A DNA stretch of 64,000 nucleotides from Planctomycetia bacterium. Its GTDB lineage: Bacteria; Planctomycetota; Brocadiia; Brocadiales; Brocadiaceae. This document shows, one piece after another, positions 34,995 through 43,320 of the stretch; positions within the stretch are counted from its first letter, which is position 1; each line of letters starts with the position of its first letter. Location: NCBI GenBank assembly GCA_015075005.1, contig JABTVC010000002.1, positions 1,346,259 through 1,410,258 on the forward strand. Reading direction: 5' to 3'. The notes under the pieces are model-generated. The model ran no database searches. It was not told the origin of the DNA and worked only from the letters and a program-made list of their open reading frames with translations. Both the position numbers and the translations under genes were made by a program.

Positions 34995-35522
34995 CTATAA
35001 TTGTTCATAAATCCCCGTTGTTCTGACCATAAAAAAATGCATACCCATAAATGATCCCATTATCATGGGAATGCCTGCTATATGTATGGCATATATGTAT
35101 ACCAATCGCATGGGTGTATGCCCGGTAATATAGCCTACCGACACCAAACTACCTGTGTAAAACATGAATAAAGTCAGGAGAAGCAGGCATGCCCCTGATA
35201 CCCAGTGCAACTCCCGTGGATGACGATAAATCCTTTTAAAGAGAATGCGGAGCATGTGACTAAATACCATTCCAACCATGATGTTAGGACCAACTGCGTG
35301 GAAACGATGGATTAGCCATCCGTAAGGGACGTTGTGAATTACATTTTGAATACTGGGTAACGCCTCTTTTTCTGCGGGAATAAAATGAAACACAAGAAAT
35401 ATCCCCGTAACTACCTGTACCATGAATGCAACCAGTGACAATCCCCCCATACACCCGAACCAGCTCAATCCTTTGGGAATCAACTTCCTGGTAATATTAG
35501 TTTCTATGAGTTCCTTCAACAT
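34995..35522 (-). CDS. petB: cytochrome b6-like protein with covalent-heme cysteine
   Basis: A 175-residue N-terminal cytochrome b domain from the ATG at 35522. Two bis-His heme pairs are visible: H...H about 14 apart in FHAVGPNIMVGMVFSHML and 15 apart in HIAGIPMIMGSFMGMH. A cysteine in LSWFGCMGG lies where b6 proteins carry the Cys that binds heme c_n. This supports a b6-type rather than bc1-type complex. A longer start to 35657 is possible but runs into an unlikely sequence. No Rieske protein is encoded next to it; the multiheme cytochromes downstream may replace or accept its output. Confidence 0.85.
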   Translation of the reverse strand: MLKELIETNITRKLIPKGLSWFGCMGGLSLVAFMVQVVTGIFLVFHFIPAEKEALPSIQNVIHNVPYGWLIHRFHAVGPNIMVGMVFSHMLRILFKRIYRHPRELHWVSGACLLLLTLFMFYTGSLVSVGYITGHTPMRLVYIYAIHIAGIPMIMGSFMGMHFFMVRTTGIYEQL

Positions 35523-35879
35523 ACTCTTATTTTCAGTCTCGCTAGGTATTATTGCACCTTTCCTATGAAGAATATAACACAAAAAGAGGCAAGAAGGCAA
35601 CCGAAAATCAAGGCGGAGATGAAGAAAGAAAAGTTGCGAAAGGTCGGGTAGAGGCACGCATAGAAGTCCAGATTTTTATGCTGAAAATATCGGATGCCGC
35701 TAATGATTTCATAGGCCTTGTGATACGGGATTCTATAAAAAGAACAAAATAGGGAATTGACTTTACATGCTATCTTGTGTATATTCCAGGTTCAGTCCTT
35801 AAATTTCGGAAAAGAATCCCTTGGTTTATGAGTAGATTTTACGGATGAGATTTATGAATGACAGAAGGTGCAGGCAGCT

Positions 35880-36317
35880 ATGAATAAAATTAATAAGGCT
35901 CTTGCCTGTATTCAAATAGTAATTTTTCTCAGTCTCACATTATTATGCAGTAGTGAGACCACAATCAGTTCATTTAAAAAATCTGATACATTTCCGTGTA
36001 AAGATCATGCATGTGGGTGCAAATCGGAAGCCGATTGCAAGGCACATTGCTGCTGCTCGCCACAGGAAAATCAGACAACGTCTCAATATGATATAAAGAG
36101 ACAGAAAAACAGCTTTCAATCGTTCATAAGCAGCCTCAAGTGTAAATCAGGAAGTGGTGCAATTACCTGTATAAACGCTGAACTTACCTACATCCTGGAT
36201 GACTATTGTGTAATTCCTCAAATACCATTCTTTTGTTTTCTTGCCAGCGATACCCTAACTCACCTCTGTGAAGTTATGGTATCACCACCCAAAAAACCAC
36301 CACGCTGTCACGCATAA
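35880..36317 (+). CDS. exported Cys-rich protein, planctomycete-type CCC motif
   Basis: A 145-residue protein with a signal peptide (NKINKALACIQIVIFLSLTL). The mature N-terminus has a dense Cys/His motif, FPCKDHACGCKSEADCKAHC followed directly by CC. I recall similar CxxHxCGC...CCC patterns in short planctomycete proteins, but this is memory, not a search. More cysteines follow (LKCKSG, ITCINA, DYCVIP), and the tail ends PPKKPPRCHA. It may bind or chaperone a metal. It lies divergently from the cytochrome b genes and upstream of a DUF1775 protein. Confidence 0.6.
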   Translation: MNKINKALACIQIVIFLSLTLLCSSETTISSFKKSDTFPCKDHACGCKSEADCKAHCCCSPQENQTTSQYDIKRQKNSFQSFISSLKCKSGSGAITCINAELTYILDDYCVIPQIPFFCFLASDTLTHLCEVMVSPPKKPPRCHA

Positions 36318-36733
36318 AATCCAATCTCAATTATAGTAGACGCTGAAAGAAACTCGCTATTGCGTGTGTGTTTGCCCGCGGGTAATCGTTCTGCACAACT
36401 TATGGTGAAGTCTCTGGCCAGAATTGTTTCGCGATCACACGCAATGACTATGTTCTGCCTGCTCATGTCTACCTGTGCGAACAGGCAGATATATGTCAAT
36501 TTATTTGAAACGCTTCCTATAATAAAAATACTTAGTATTTCGACGAATAGGAATTTCAATCATGTAACGGCAATTCGTTAATTGCCATTACATGCGATTC
36601 GGGTGTTTCTAAATTCTGTTTGGGAACACTACATCATGGGAAAAGTCGCTGCTGAAGGCAGCAAATTTATCCATACATGACGTGAAAATGCGTAATAAAC
36701 TGTACTGACTTTTAAAATTGGAGGAGATAATTT
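36318..36733. other. intergenic region with strong hairpin
   Basis: No gene is supported. A 34-base hairpin at 36561-36594 (CATGTAACGGCAATT with AATTGCCATTACATG, one mismatch, CGTT loop) lies 140 bases before the DUF1775 start. It may be a terminator or part of the 5' regulatory region. Confidence 0.55.
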
Positions 36734-37582
36734 GTGGTAACTATCAAAGGAAGTCTTGCCATTGTCGCAATGTTAGGGACAATGATTGTTTCAGGGAATG
36801 CCATGGCTCATACAACGGTTATGTCGAAAAATACCCCTACTCAATTCAGTACCCGCGACGAGCTTGAAGGAACAAGTGGTTTTAATTGGTTTAGTATACC
36901 TCATGGATGCGGATCGTCCCATGCTCACGGTGTGAAAAATCAACCTGTACGCGCGCAAAGCATTGTGTTTCCCAATGGAGCAGACTCCATTGCCGAACGC
37001 TCCGGCACAAAAGAGTCCGTTAATCTTGTGGATTATATAGAAGGCAATCCGGTGATGACTGCAAAGCCAGCCATAAACAGTCTTTTTAAAAAAATAAAAA
37101 CGCTGAACGGACCTGTTCCTTCATTTATTTCACACGGTTCAGAATTAACAGAAGATGTAAGGGCTTTTGTGTTCACCAATGGCAAACTAGAGGACGGCTT
37201 ACTGGGAGTTATTCCATGGAGTGCATCATTTCCTACATTCAAATCAGATTCCTGCGCAACTGCTCTGACCGTGTACATTGCTATTGCTAACTACTGCACC
37301 AATTCCAGCAATGAAAATGACGATGATCGATCCGATATATGGATTGGCAGATTAACTGAAAAATTTAATGACCCTGACGTTGTGTCGGTGGACTTTTGGC
37401 CATATCTCAGAGTCGTAAGAGACCTGGCAAAGAATCCCCTTCCCGAGGGCTGTAACGAAGGATTTGAGATCGGTGTCTATCCTTCAGACGCAGCGATTGA
37501 TGCATTTCTGCCGATCGCAGGATATTGGCCTGCAAATGGTAACCATGAAGGTCGCGGAGATCACGGTGACCATAAACACTAA
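36734..37582 (+). CDS. DUF1775 (YcnI-like) exported protein with His-rich tail
   Basis: A 282-residue protein that starts at GTG with GGAGGAG seven bases upstream. A signal peptide ends at NAMAH, leaving His at the mature N-terminus, as in copper-binding YcnI-type DUF1775 proteins (HTTVMSKNTP). FNWFSIPHGCGSSHAHG lies about residue 51, and the protein ends in GNHEGRGDHGDHKH, a His-rich metal-binding tail. Known DUF1775 members bind Cu(II). The extra middle region of about 130 residues is not recognised. It is followed by a metal-locus-like beta-barrel gene. Confidence 0.65.
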   Translation: MVTIKGSLAIVAMLGTMIVSGNAMAHTTVMSKNTPTQFSTRDELEGTSGFNWFSIPHGCGSSHAHGVKNQPVRAQSIVFPNGADSIAERSGTKESVNLVDYIEGNPVMTAKPAINSLFKKIKTLNGPVPSFISHGSELTEDVRAFVFTNGKLEDGLLGVIPWSASFPTFKSDSCATALTVYIAIANYCTNSSNENDDDRSDIWIGRLTEKFNDPDVVSVDFWPYLRVVRDLAKNPLPEGCNEGFEIGVYPSDAAIDAFLPIAGYWPANGNHEGRGDHGDHKH

Positions 37583-37881
37583 GAATATTTCTCTGTTCCC
37601 AATGATTTGTGATAGTTTTATGTTCCCCTTGTAACTCGATTGCAGGGAAATCTCCATTTTATATAAGAGAATGAGGTGTCGGGTGGCACGGACAAACTTG
37701 TTTGTCCGTGCCTGCCTTTATGCTGGCAAGAAACGGGCATCTGGTTTTGAATACTAACGAAAATCATAGCAGCCGCCTTTCGTGTTTCTCACGAAACAGG
37801 GACAGAAAAGAAAATAGGGACATGGAATCCCTTTTCTGCTTAAGGACTGCGTAGTAATTTTAAGGAAAGGAAATACTGTGT
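37583..37881. other. intergenic region with hairpin
   Basis: A 12-bp-arm hairpin GGCACGGACAAA / TTTGTCCGTGCC at 37685-37712 resembles REP-type repeats. No gene is seen. It may terminate the DUF1775 transcript. Confidence 0.5.
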
Positions 37882-38996
37882 ATGCGGATTGCAACCACAG
37901 TTCTTTTATTTTTAGTCGTTACGAACAGGATTGTTTATGCCCATGGAGAATGCTGTTTATCAAGATCCATTGCAGATGCAACAATCTCGGGTGTGACCCT
38001 TGCACCGAATTTTGGGCTTTCCCTCCAGTATGAATATACGAACATGGAGACAATACGGGAGGGCAGCCATAGCATAAGCCCTAATTCAGTATTGGATAAT
38101 GTGGCTGCAGAATGGCCAGAAATGCCGGAAGATGGAAAGAGTTTTTCTGTGCCTACACGGATGATTATGCAAAAATACACCCTGTTGGGTACGTACGCTG
38201 CAACCAGGAGACTCCAATTTTTGACCACGGTTCCCTATGTTATCAATGACATGGATATGAAGATGGTGACAAGGGGCGCAGGAAGCGGCCATCATCATGT
38301 TGCGCAACGTGGCCTGCAGTCGTATCTGAGACCATTGGCAAGCGATACGACTGAGAACGATGTGCGTATGAACATGAAGATGAATACGGTTGAGGGGCTT
38401 GGGGATATAACCCTTATGGGGCTTTATACCCTGTACGCCAATAAGACCGAACTGCCAACAAGAAAAGTTACCCTGGGTTTGGGGGTAAAAACACCCACAG
38501 GGAAAAATGACGAGGAATTTGACTCTGGCGATCTTGTTCACGCTGCAATGCAAACGGGGACAGGTTCATGGGATCCGCTCTTTCTTGCTAATTATATGCA
38601 CGCTTTTTACCCGTGGGTATTTCAAACCAACCTTTTTTACCAGATGACCACAGAAGGTGACGAGGGCTATGAATTCGGGATAAGATATCATTCGACCTCA
38701 TTGCCAGGTACCAGATAACCAGGTATGTAAATCCTGGTTTAGAGCTGAATCTATTTTATGCCGGGCAGGATACGGATCACGACGACAGATACTCAAGGCC
38801 GGACGAATCACTTATAGACAATACTGACAACACAGGCATTACCTCTCTCTCTGTTTCTCCTTCTCTTCAGATAAAGATTCCAAAGACTGGTGGTAGTGTT
38901 GACCTGAAATTTCAACAACCCCTATACCAGCATGCCAGAGGCACTCAGCAGGTGGTGGACTGGAGGGCAATAGCCGCAATCGTGTGGGCTTTTTAG
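37882..38996 (+). pseudogene. outer-membrane beta-barrel (transporter/MetA-like) gene, single frameshift
   Basis: From ATG 37882 (AAGGAAAGG upstream) the gene encodes a signal peptide ending at VYAHG, an initial CC pair, and alternating polar/hydrophobic strands typical of a beta-barrel. The frame breaks at a GGG run (38677-38679): one extra G would turn FGIRYHSTS into FGDKISFDLIARYQITRY, and the barrel then continues through YAGQDTDHDD to a C-terminal phenylalanine (AIVWAF, stop at 38994). The restored protein has about 371 residues. The terminal Phe is the usual barrel-insertion signal. HHHVAQ and other His/Met-rich segments (MDMKMV, MNMKMN) suggest metal contact. Confidence 0.75.
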
Positions 38997-39045
38997 TATT
39001 TTACTTCTTATCAATTAAAAATCCACATTTTCTGTCTTTATGCCC

Positions 39046-39216
39046 TCAGGCCTTTTTCTCACGTGTTTTTCGTGCAGAAAGATTAACACATTTGACCCCA
39101 TGAGGCCGCCAGGATGGAGAAATAACGCCCGTGTGATGATAGCGTTCGATTAATGTACCCCAGGTAACACAAAATCCCCATAGCGATCGTTGATCCGTCC
39201 ATGGCACGCGCAGCTG
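39046..39216 (-). pseudogene. start-less ORF remnant downstream of dinB
   Basis: About 55 codons without ATG read QLRVPWTDQRSLWGFCVTWG near the start and NLSARKTREKKA at the end, stop at 39048-39046. The composition is protein-like, and it directly follows the dinB stop in another frame, but I do not recognise the family. It could be a remnant of a lost SOS-cluster gene. Confidence 0.35.
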
Positions 39217-39217
39217 C

Positions 39218-40294
39218 TTATTTCATCCTATCGCTACGGAAGAGTGGTATCTGGTAACGTTTCTTGTAAGATTGCAACACCAACACCGACCAGTCTGATG
39301 GGCTGTTGCAGCCGTATCGTATAGAGTATATCTTTTGCACACTATAGATGTCTATGCTGTTATTCATATGCATTCCAGTGGTACTGCGTCTTGTAATAGT
39401 GTTGAAATCCTGGTAACGCAGGGTAATGGCCACCGTTCTGCCAGCATAACCACCGCGACGCAAACGCCGTCCGACCATCTCTGATAAGTGGAGGATATGC
39501 CGCTCCAAAGTTTCCATATCACTCACATCCCTATCGAAAGTCATGCTATGTCCAACAGACTTGGCATCTGGTTCTTGCTCAAGGGGTATGACAGGGCTGT
39601 CATCTATACCCTGCGCCATGAGCTTTAGCCGTTCCCCGATCACACCAAATTGGTTTCTTAATAGCCGTATGGATGCCCGTCCCAGTTCACCGCAGGTCTT
39701 CATACCCATGACAGACAGGCGTCTTTCAATCTGTGAACCTATGCCACAGAGTTCTTTGGCTGGTAAGTGTTCCAGTAGTGTATCGACATCGTCCTGTCGT
39801 ATGATAACAAGTCCATCTGGTTTTTTCATATCGCTGCCCAGCTTTGCCAGGAGTTTGTTATGGGCAATGCCGATAGAGCAGGTCAATCGGCCCAGTCTTT
39901 TGCGAATGTCCATCTTGATTTTTTGAGCAATAACCTCGGCGCTGCCAAAGAGAGAAATCGAACCGGTGATATCCAGAAACACCTCATCGATAGAATAGAC
40001 TTCTACCATAGGGGTATATTGCCGATATATCCCAACAAGCTGACGACAGGTATCCGTATAGCGACCTGTGTCGCCTGCCACAAGGATAATATGCGGGCAC
40101 AACCGTTTTGCTTCATATTTGGTCATGCCCGTCTTGACTCCATACGCCCGTGCCTCGTAAGAGGCTGTGGTAACGACAGTCCGCTCATTAGAGCCAATTA
40201 CCGCGATGGGTTTTCCACTGAGCGCGGGATTGATCTGTTGTTCCACCGAAGCGAAGAAGGCGTTCATGTCGATGTGCATAATAATCTTGTTCAT
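39218..40294 (-). CDS. dinB: DNA polymerase IV
   Basis: A 358-residue Y-family translesion polymerase. Active-site motifs are clear: MHIDMNAFFASVEQQ (residues 6-20), TASYEARAYGVKTGM, and YSIDEVFLDITGS. The helix-hairpin-helix has LPAKELCGIGSQ, and the little-finger domain follows. The end shows the clamp-binding motif QIPLF. Between DIYS and KRYQIPLF the written frame is unusual, and the shifted frame gives AKDILYTIRLQQPIRLVGVG, the normal pol IV sequence, so two compensating indels lie at about 39340 and 39265. It lies downstream of lexA and a small protein gene, an SOS arrangement. Confidence 0.92.
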   Translation of the reverse strand: MNKIIMHIDMNAFFASVEQQINPALSGKPIAVIGSNERTVVTTASYEARAYGVKTGMTKYEAKRLCPHIILVAGDTGRYTDTCRQLVGIYRQYTPMVEVYSIDEVFLDITGSISLFGSAEVIAQKIKMDIRKRLGRLTCSIGIAHNKLLAKLGSDMKKPDGLVIIRQDDVDTLLEHLPAKELCGIGSQIERRLSVMGMKTCGELGRASIRLLRNQFGVIGERLKLMAQGIDDSPVIPLEQEPDAKSVGHSMTFDRDVSDMETLERHILHLSEMVGRRLRRGGYAGRTVAITLRYQDFNTITRRSTTGMHMNNSIDIYSVQKIYSIRYGCNSPSDWSVLVLQSYKKRYQIPLFRSDRMK

Positions 40295-40371
40295 TTTATA
40301 TTCGTGGCGTGTTCTATCTGGACTTCTTCATTCATGGGTTTTTACCACGATTGTCATGGTTTGTAGCACTA

Positions 40372-40638
40372 TCAAATAAAGTCCTGGCCAGCCGTTTCTA
40401 TAGAACGGAGTGTCCATACCAGGGTATCCGTATTATAGGAGATGACAAAGAGGTTAGTTCCGTCCGTAACGGTAAAATGGTGTATGCTGGTCTTTCCTGA
40501 CCTCTCCGTCCAGATATACGTGATCTCCCGGACACTGTATTTTCTGCCGCTCCATACAAACCAGACGGGCTTGAGTTTCTTGTTGTTATCGCCAAAAATA
40601 GCACCCACCTTGATTGTCTCGTTAATCTCCGTAATCAT
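40372..40638 (-). CDS. small dinB/lexA-associated protein (DUF6504-like)
   Basis: An 88-residue protein between lexA and dinB. It contains KPVWFVWSGRKYSVREITYI followed by WTERSGKTSIHHFTVTDG. Small proteins of this shape, with a W-rich R-Y-x-V segment, are often encoded beside lexA and DinB-type polymerases (DUF6504-like), though my identification is by pattern only. It probably belongs to the DNA-damage response. Confidence 0.6.
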   Translation of the reverse strand: MITEINETIKVGAIFGDNNKKLKPVWFVWSGRKYSVREITYIWTERSGKTSIHHFTVTDGTNLFVISYNTDTLVWTLRSIETAGQDFI

Positions 40639-40781
40639 AACTTTTTCCCATATTTGACACTGGAATTTGTTTCGGATTTCGATATTTGAATTTCGAATTT
40701 GTCAAAAAACGAACGACAGTATTTCTTGTTTAATATCGGGTAACTTTTCTTGGTTGTGGCTACGCAGCGCCAGGCCGTGTA

Positions 40782-41399
40782 CTATAATTGCCTTATCACC
40801 ACCGCAACCTTACCAATAATGTGCACATCCGCCTGTCCCTCTTTAATGATTATTGGTTTCATCGTTGGGTGCTCAGGTTTCAGTTGTATGGTGTCTCCTT
40901 TTTTGTAAAATCGCTTTACCGTAGCCTCGTCGCCGACAAGGACAACCACGATCTCCCCATTATGAGCCACAGGTTGTGGCTTGACGAGGACAAGGTCTCC
41001 ATCCTGGATATGGGCATCAATCATGCTATCTCCCACGACCCGTAAGAAAAAGATATCATTGCTACGGCATAGTGTTTTATCCACGGAGAGATATCCTTCA
41101 ATATCCTCTGTGACAGGCTGAGGAATACCCGCCCGAACCCTTCCTACTATAGGCACAGACCTGCCTTCCGGGCTTCTTGCAGATACATCAACAATCTCAA
41201 TAGCCCGCGGGCTATTGAATTGCCGCTTGATGTATCCCTTACGCTCCAGGATTTTCAGATACTTTCTCACAACATTGGTACTGGAAAGTCCCAGTCCATC
41301 CATAATCTCCCGTACCGTTGGAGGATAGCCTCTTTCCTGAAAATATTCTTTCAGAAAGGTCAAAAAACCAGACTGCTTTTTGGTTAGTGTCGAATTCAT
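40782..41399 (-). CDS. lexA: LexA repressor
   Basis: The SOS repressor and autoprotease, 205 residues from the ATG at 41399. The N-terminal winged helix includes TKKQSGFLTFLKEYFQERGY and the recognition region YPPTVREIMDGLGLSSTN. The cleavage site is RAG within VRAGIPQP, the catalytic Ser is in GDSMIDAHI and the Lys in DEATVKRFY. The earlier in-frame ATG at 41423 would lie only four or five bases from the predicted transcription start, and the still longer reading to 41462 overlaps the -35 box, so 41399 is preferred. Confidence 0.93.
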   Translation of the reverse strand: MNSTLTKKQSGFLTFLKEYFQERGYPPTVREIMDGLGLSSTNVVRKYLKILERKGYIKRQFNSPRAIEIVDVSARSPEGRSVPIVGRVRAGIPQPVTEDIEGYLSVDKTLCRSNDIFFLRVVGDSMIDAHIQDGDLVLVKPQPVAHNGEIVVVLVGDEATVKRFYKKGDTIQLKPEHPTMKPIIIKEGQADVHIIGKVAVVIRQL

Positions 41400-41433
41400 A
41401 GGCCTTGATGGATTGGTGCTCATTTGAGTCCCT

Positions 41434-41462
41434 ATTATATTTTTATATTCCCTGCTTGTCAA
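41434..41462 (-). promoter_or_regulatory. sigma-70 promoter of lexA
   Basis: On the minus strand, TTGACA (41462-41457) and TATAAT (41439-41434) are both perfect and separated by the optimal 17 bases. Transcription should begin near 41427. Confidence 0.8.
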
Positions 41463-41470
41463 GTCTTGAC
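41458..41470. promoter_or_regulatory. candidate LexA operator palindrome
   Basis: GTCAAGTCTTGAC is a perfect 13-bp palindrome around one base and overlaps the -35 box of the lexA promoter. Its position suits an autoregulatory operator. A second exact copy was not seen upstream of the small protein or dinB. Confidence 0.5.
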
Positions 41471-41553
41471 CGGTAATAAATTCATGAAGTTATGGGAATG
41501 AGAAAATGGCCGCCAAGTCATTGGTTTGCATCGCAGCACTCATGAAAACTCAC

Positions 41554-42234
41554 TTATGTCAGCAATGCCTCGGCGATATACATATCTTCTGGTGTGGTAA
41601 TTTTAATATTTTCATCAGTACCAGGTACAATATACACAGGGTGGCCTGTCTTTTCCACCATTTGCGCATCATCGGTAAATTCCCTGTCCACATCCTTAAA
41701 TTGATTGAAGGCTTTCAGGATGAGTTCCCGTGTGAATCCTTGTGGTGTTTGGGCCATCCACAGATTGTTCCTGGGGACGGTCCTCTGGATGCATAAATCA
41801 CTTCCCGCCTCCTTGACGGTAGCCTTCATGGGTGCAGCAAGGATAGCCGCGTGAGATACTTTTACTTTATGTATGACGGCTTCGATGTGTTCTTTTCTGA
41901 CAAGGGGTCTGACGATGTCATGAATCAGTACGATTTCAACATCCGTTCCGGTTGCGCAAAGCCCATTATAGACACTGTCCTGGCGCCGTTTGCCTCCGGC
42001 GATAATTTTCTTTACCTTGCAGGTATTCAGGGCATCCTGCCATTGTTCGCGAAGGGATATTATCTCGGCCTCGCCGACAACAACAACGATTTCACTGATC
42101 ATTTCGATTTGAGAAAAACGTTCAATCGTGTGAAGAAATATGGGTTTGCCATGAATTTGAAGGAAAGGTTTTTTGACTGACCCACCCATGCGTAATCCCA
42201 GACCAGCTCCAACCAAGACAACAGATACTTTCAT
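41554..42234 (-). CDS. ispD: 2-C-methyl-D-erythritol 4-phosphate cytidylyltransferase
   Basis: A 226-residue enzyme of the MEP isoprenoid pathway that transfers CMP to methylerythritol phosphate. The start VVLVGAGLGLRMGGSVKKPF is the nucleotide-binding signature (consensus AAGxGxRM...K), and GGKRRQDSVYNGL, HDIVRPLV and TPQGF are typical. It begins at the ATG at 42234; the longer reading to 42399 has no homologous features. It lies alone between the HIT gene and the lexA region. Confidence 0.92.
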   Translation of the reverse strand: MKVSVVLVGAGLGLRMGGSVKKPFLQIHGKPIFLHTIERFSQIEMISEIVVVVGEAEIISLREQWQDALNTCKVKKIIAGGKRRQDSVYNGLCATGTDVEIVLIHDIVRPLVRKEHIEAVIHKVKVSHAAILAAPMKATVKEAGSDLCIQRTVPRNNLWMAQTPQGFTRELILKAFNQFKDVDREFTDDAQMVEKTGHPVYIVPGTDENIKITTPEDMYIAEALLT

Positions 42235-42513
42235 CTTATATCCCGTCGTAATCGACCCCAAAGACGCAAAAGACGCAAGCCAGCAAATACTTTGCCTCTG
42301 CCTGTGCCTTACCGTAAACATCCTAAACCCTTTCATACGGGGAGAAGGGCTTTTGTACTCATCCGCGCAAAGCGGTCTGTCGTCCTGCGATGTAGTCACA
42401 CACCGCTTGATAAAGACCGGCTACTTCTATCCATCGCTGATATTCAACGGGAATCTGATAACGAAAATACCCCGTTTTTCATGTATGCCCATTTTTGTCT
42501 CGTGGCTAGATGG

Positions 42514-42990
42514 TTACAAATGTTTTTTGAGTTCTTTACAAAGGTCTTCCAGGGATTGCGGAATAACCTTTACATCTGAAATGACAGGCATAAAGTTAGT
42601 ATCACCATTCCAACGAGGTACAATATGAAGATGGAAATGACCAACAAGCCCTGCTCCGGCAGGTTTTCCTAAATTAACACCAAGATTAAAACCCTCAGGT
42701 TTCATTATATTCACCAGAATATCTTTCATGTCTCTTGTCAGCTTCATAATTTCCAGCATTTCATGATCGGTAAGGTCAGAAATATCCGGCTTGTGTTTGC
42801 TGGGTGCAATCATGAGATGTCCGCTGTTGTATGGATATTTGTTAAGGATGCAAAAGCACTCCTTCCCCCGATAAACAACGAGATGCTTTTCGTCCTGGTT
42901 ATCCTGAAATGCATTACAGAGGAAACAGCCCGTTTCTTTTGGATGTTCCTGGATATATGCGATAAGCCACGGTGCCCACAGATTTTTCAT
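42514..42990 (-). CDS. HIT-family nucleotide hydrolase/phosphorylase
   Basis: A 158-residue histidine-triad protein. The catalytic triad is HFHLHIVPRW (residues about 117-126), and CFLCNAFQ near the N-terminus gives a zinc-type Cys pair found in Ap4A phosphorylase-like HIT proteins. It starts MKNLWAPWL, the common start of this subfamily. It likely acts on diadenosine polyphosphates or related nucleotides. Confidence 0.9.
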   Translation of the reverse strand: MKNLWAPWLIAYIQEHPKETGCFLCNAFQDNQDEKHLVVYRGKECFCILNKYPYNSGHLMIAPSKHKPDISDLTDHEMLEIMKLTRDMKDILVNIMKPEGFNLGVNLGKPAGAGLVGHFHLHIVPRWNGDTNFMPVISDVKVIPQSLEDLCKELKKHL

Positions 42991-43057
42991 TGCTCATAAC
43001 CTGGAAAAACCAGGACCAAAATTTAACGGAATTAATCAAGATTTAGGGAATAAGGTA

Positions 43058-43276
43058 TTATCTGCATCCTGTACAGGTAGGGGCCGTGCAAGTTCCACAA
43101 CCACCAGAACCACTGCCTCCACTACCTCCCACAGACATCCCAAATACTGAAAATATCTTTTGGAGGTTATCACTTTGACAGGACGGGCAAAATAATTTTT
43201 TTCGTTCTGATGCACTCCGGAAATATTCATCAAATTTTGTGTTGCACTGATTACATAGGAAGTCATATATTGGCAT
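43058..43276 (-). CDS. FmdB-type zinc-ribbon protein
   Basis: A 72-residue protein that starts MPIYDFLCNQCNTKFDEYF, the FmdB/CxxC_CxxC_SSSS zinc-ribbon signature, with a second Cys pair in FCPSCQS. The C-terminal third is Gly/Ser/Cys-rich (GCGTCTAPTCTGC). These small proteins are thought to act in regulation, but function is not established. Confidence 0.88.
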   Translation of the reverse strand: MPIYDFLCNQCNTKFDEYFRSASERKKLFCPSCQSDNLQKIFSVFGMSVGGSGGSGSGGCGTCTAPTCTGCR

Positions 43277-43320
43277 AGTGAATTACCCCCGAATTTAATT
43301 TTTTGTACCATCGGCTGGAT

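Noticed and set aside
35552-35752. plus-strand ORF upstream of the Cys-rich gene
   Set aside because: It lies over the cytochrome b upstream region without a ribosome site.
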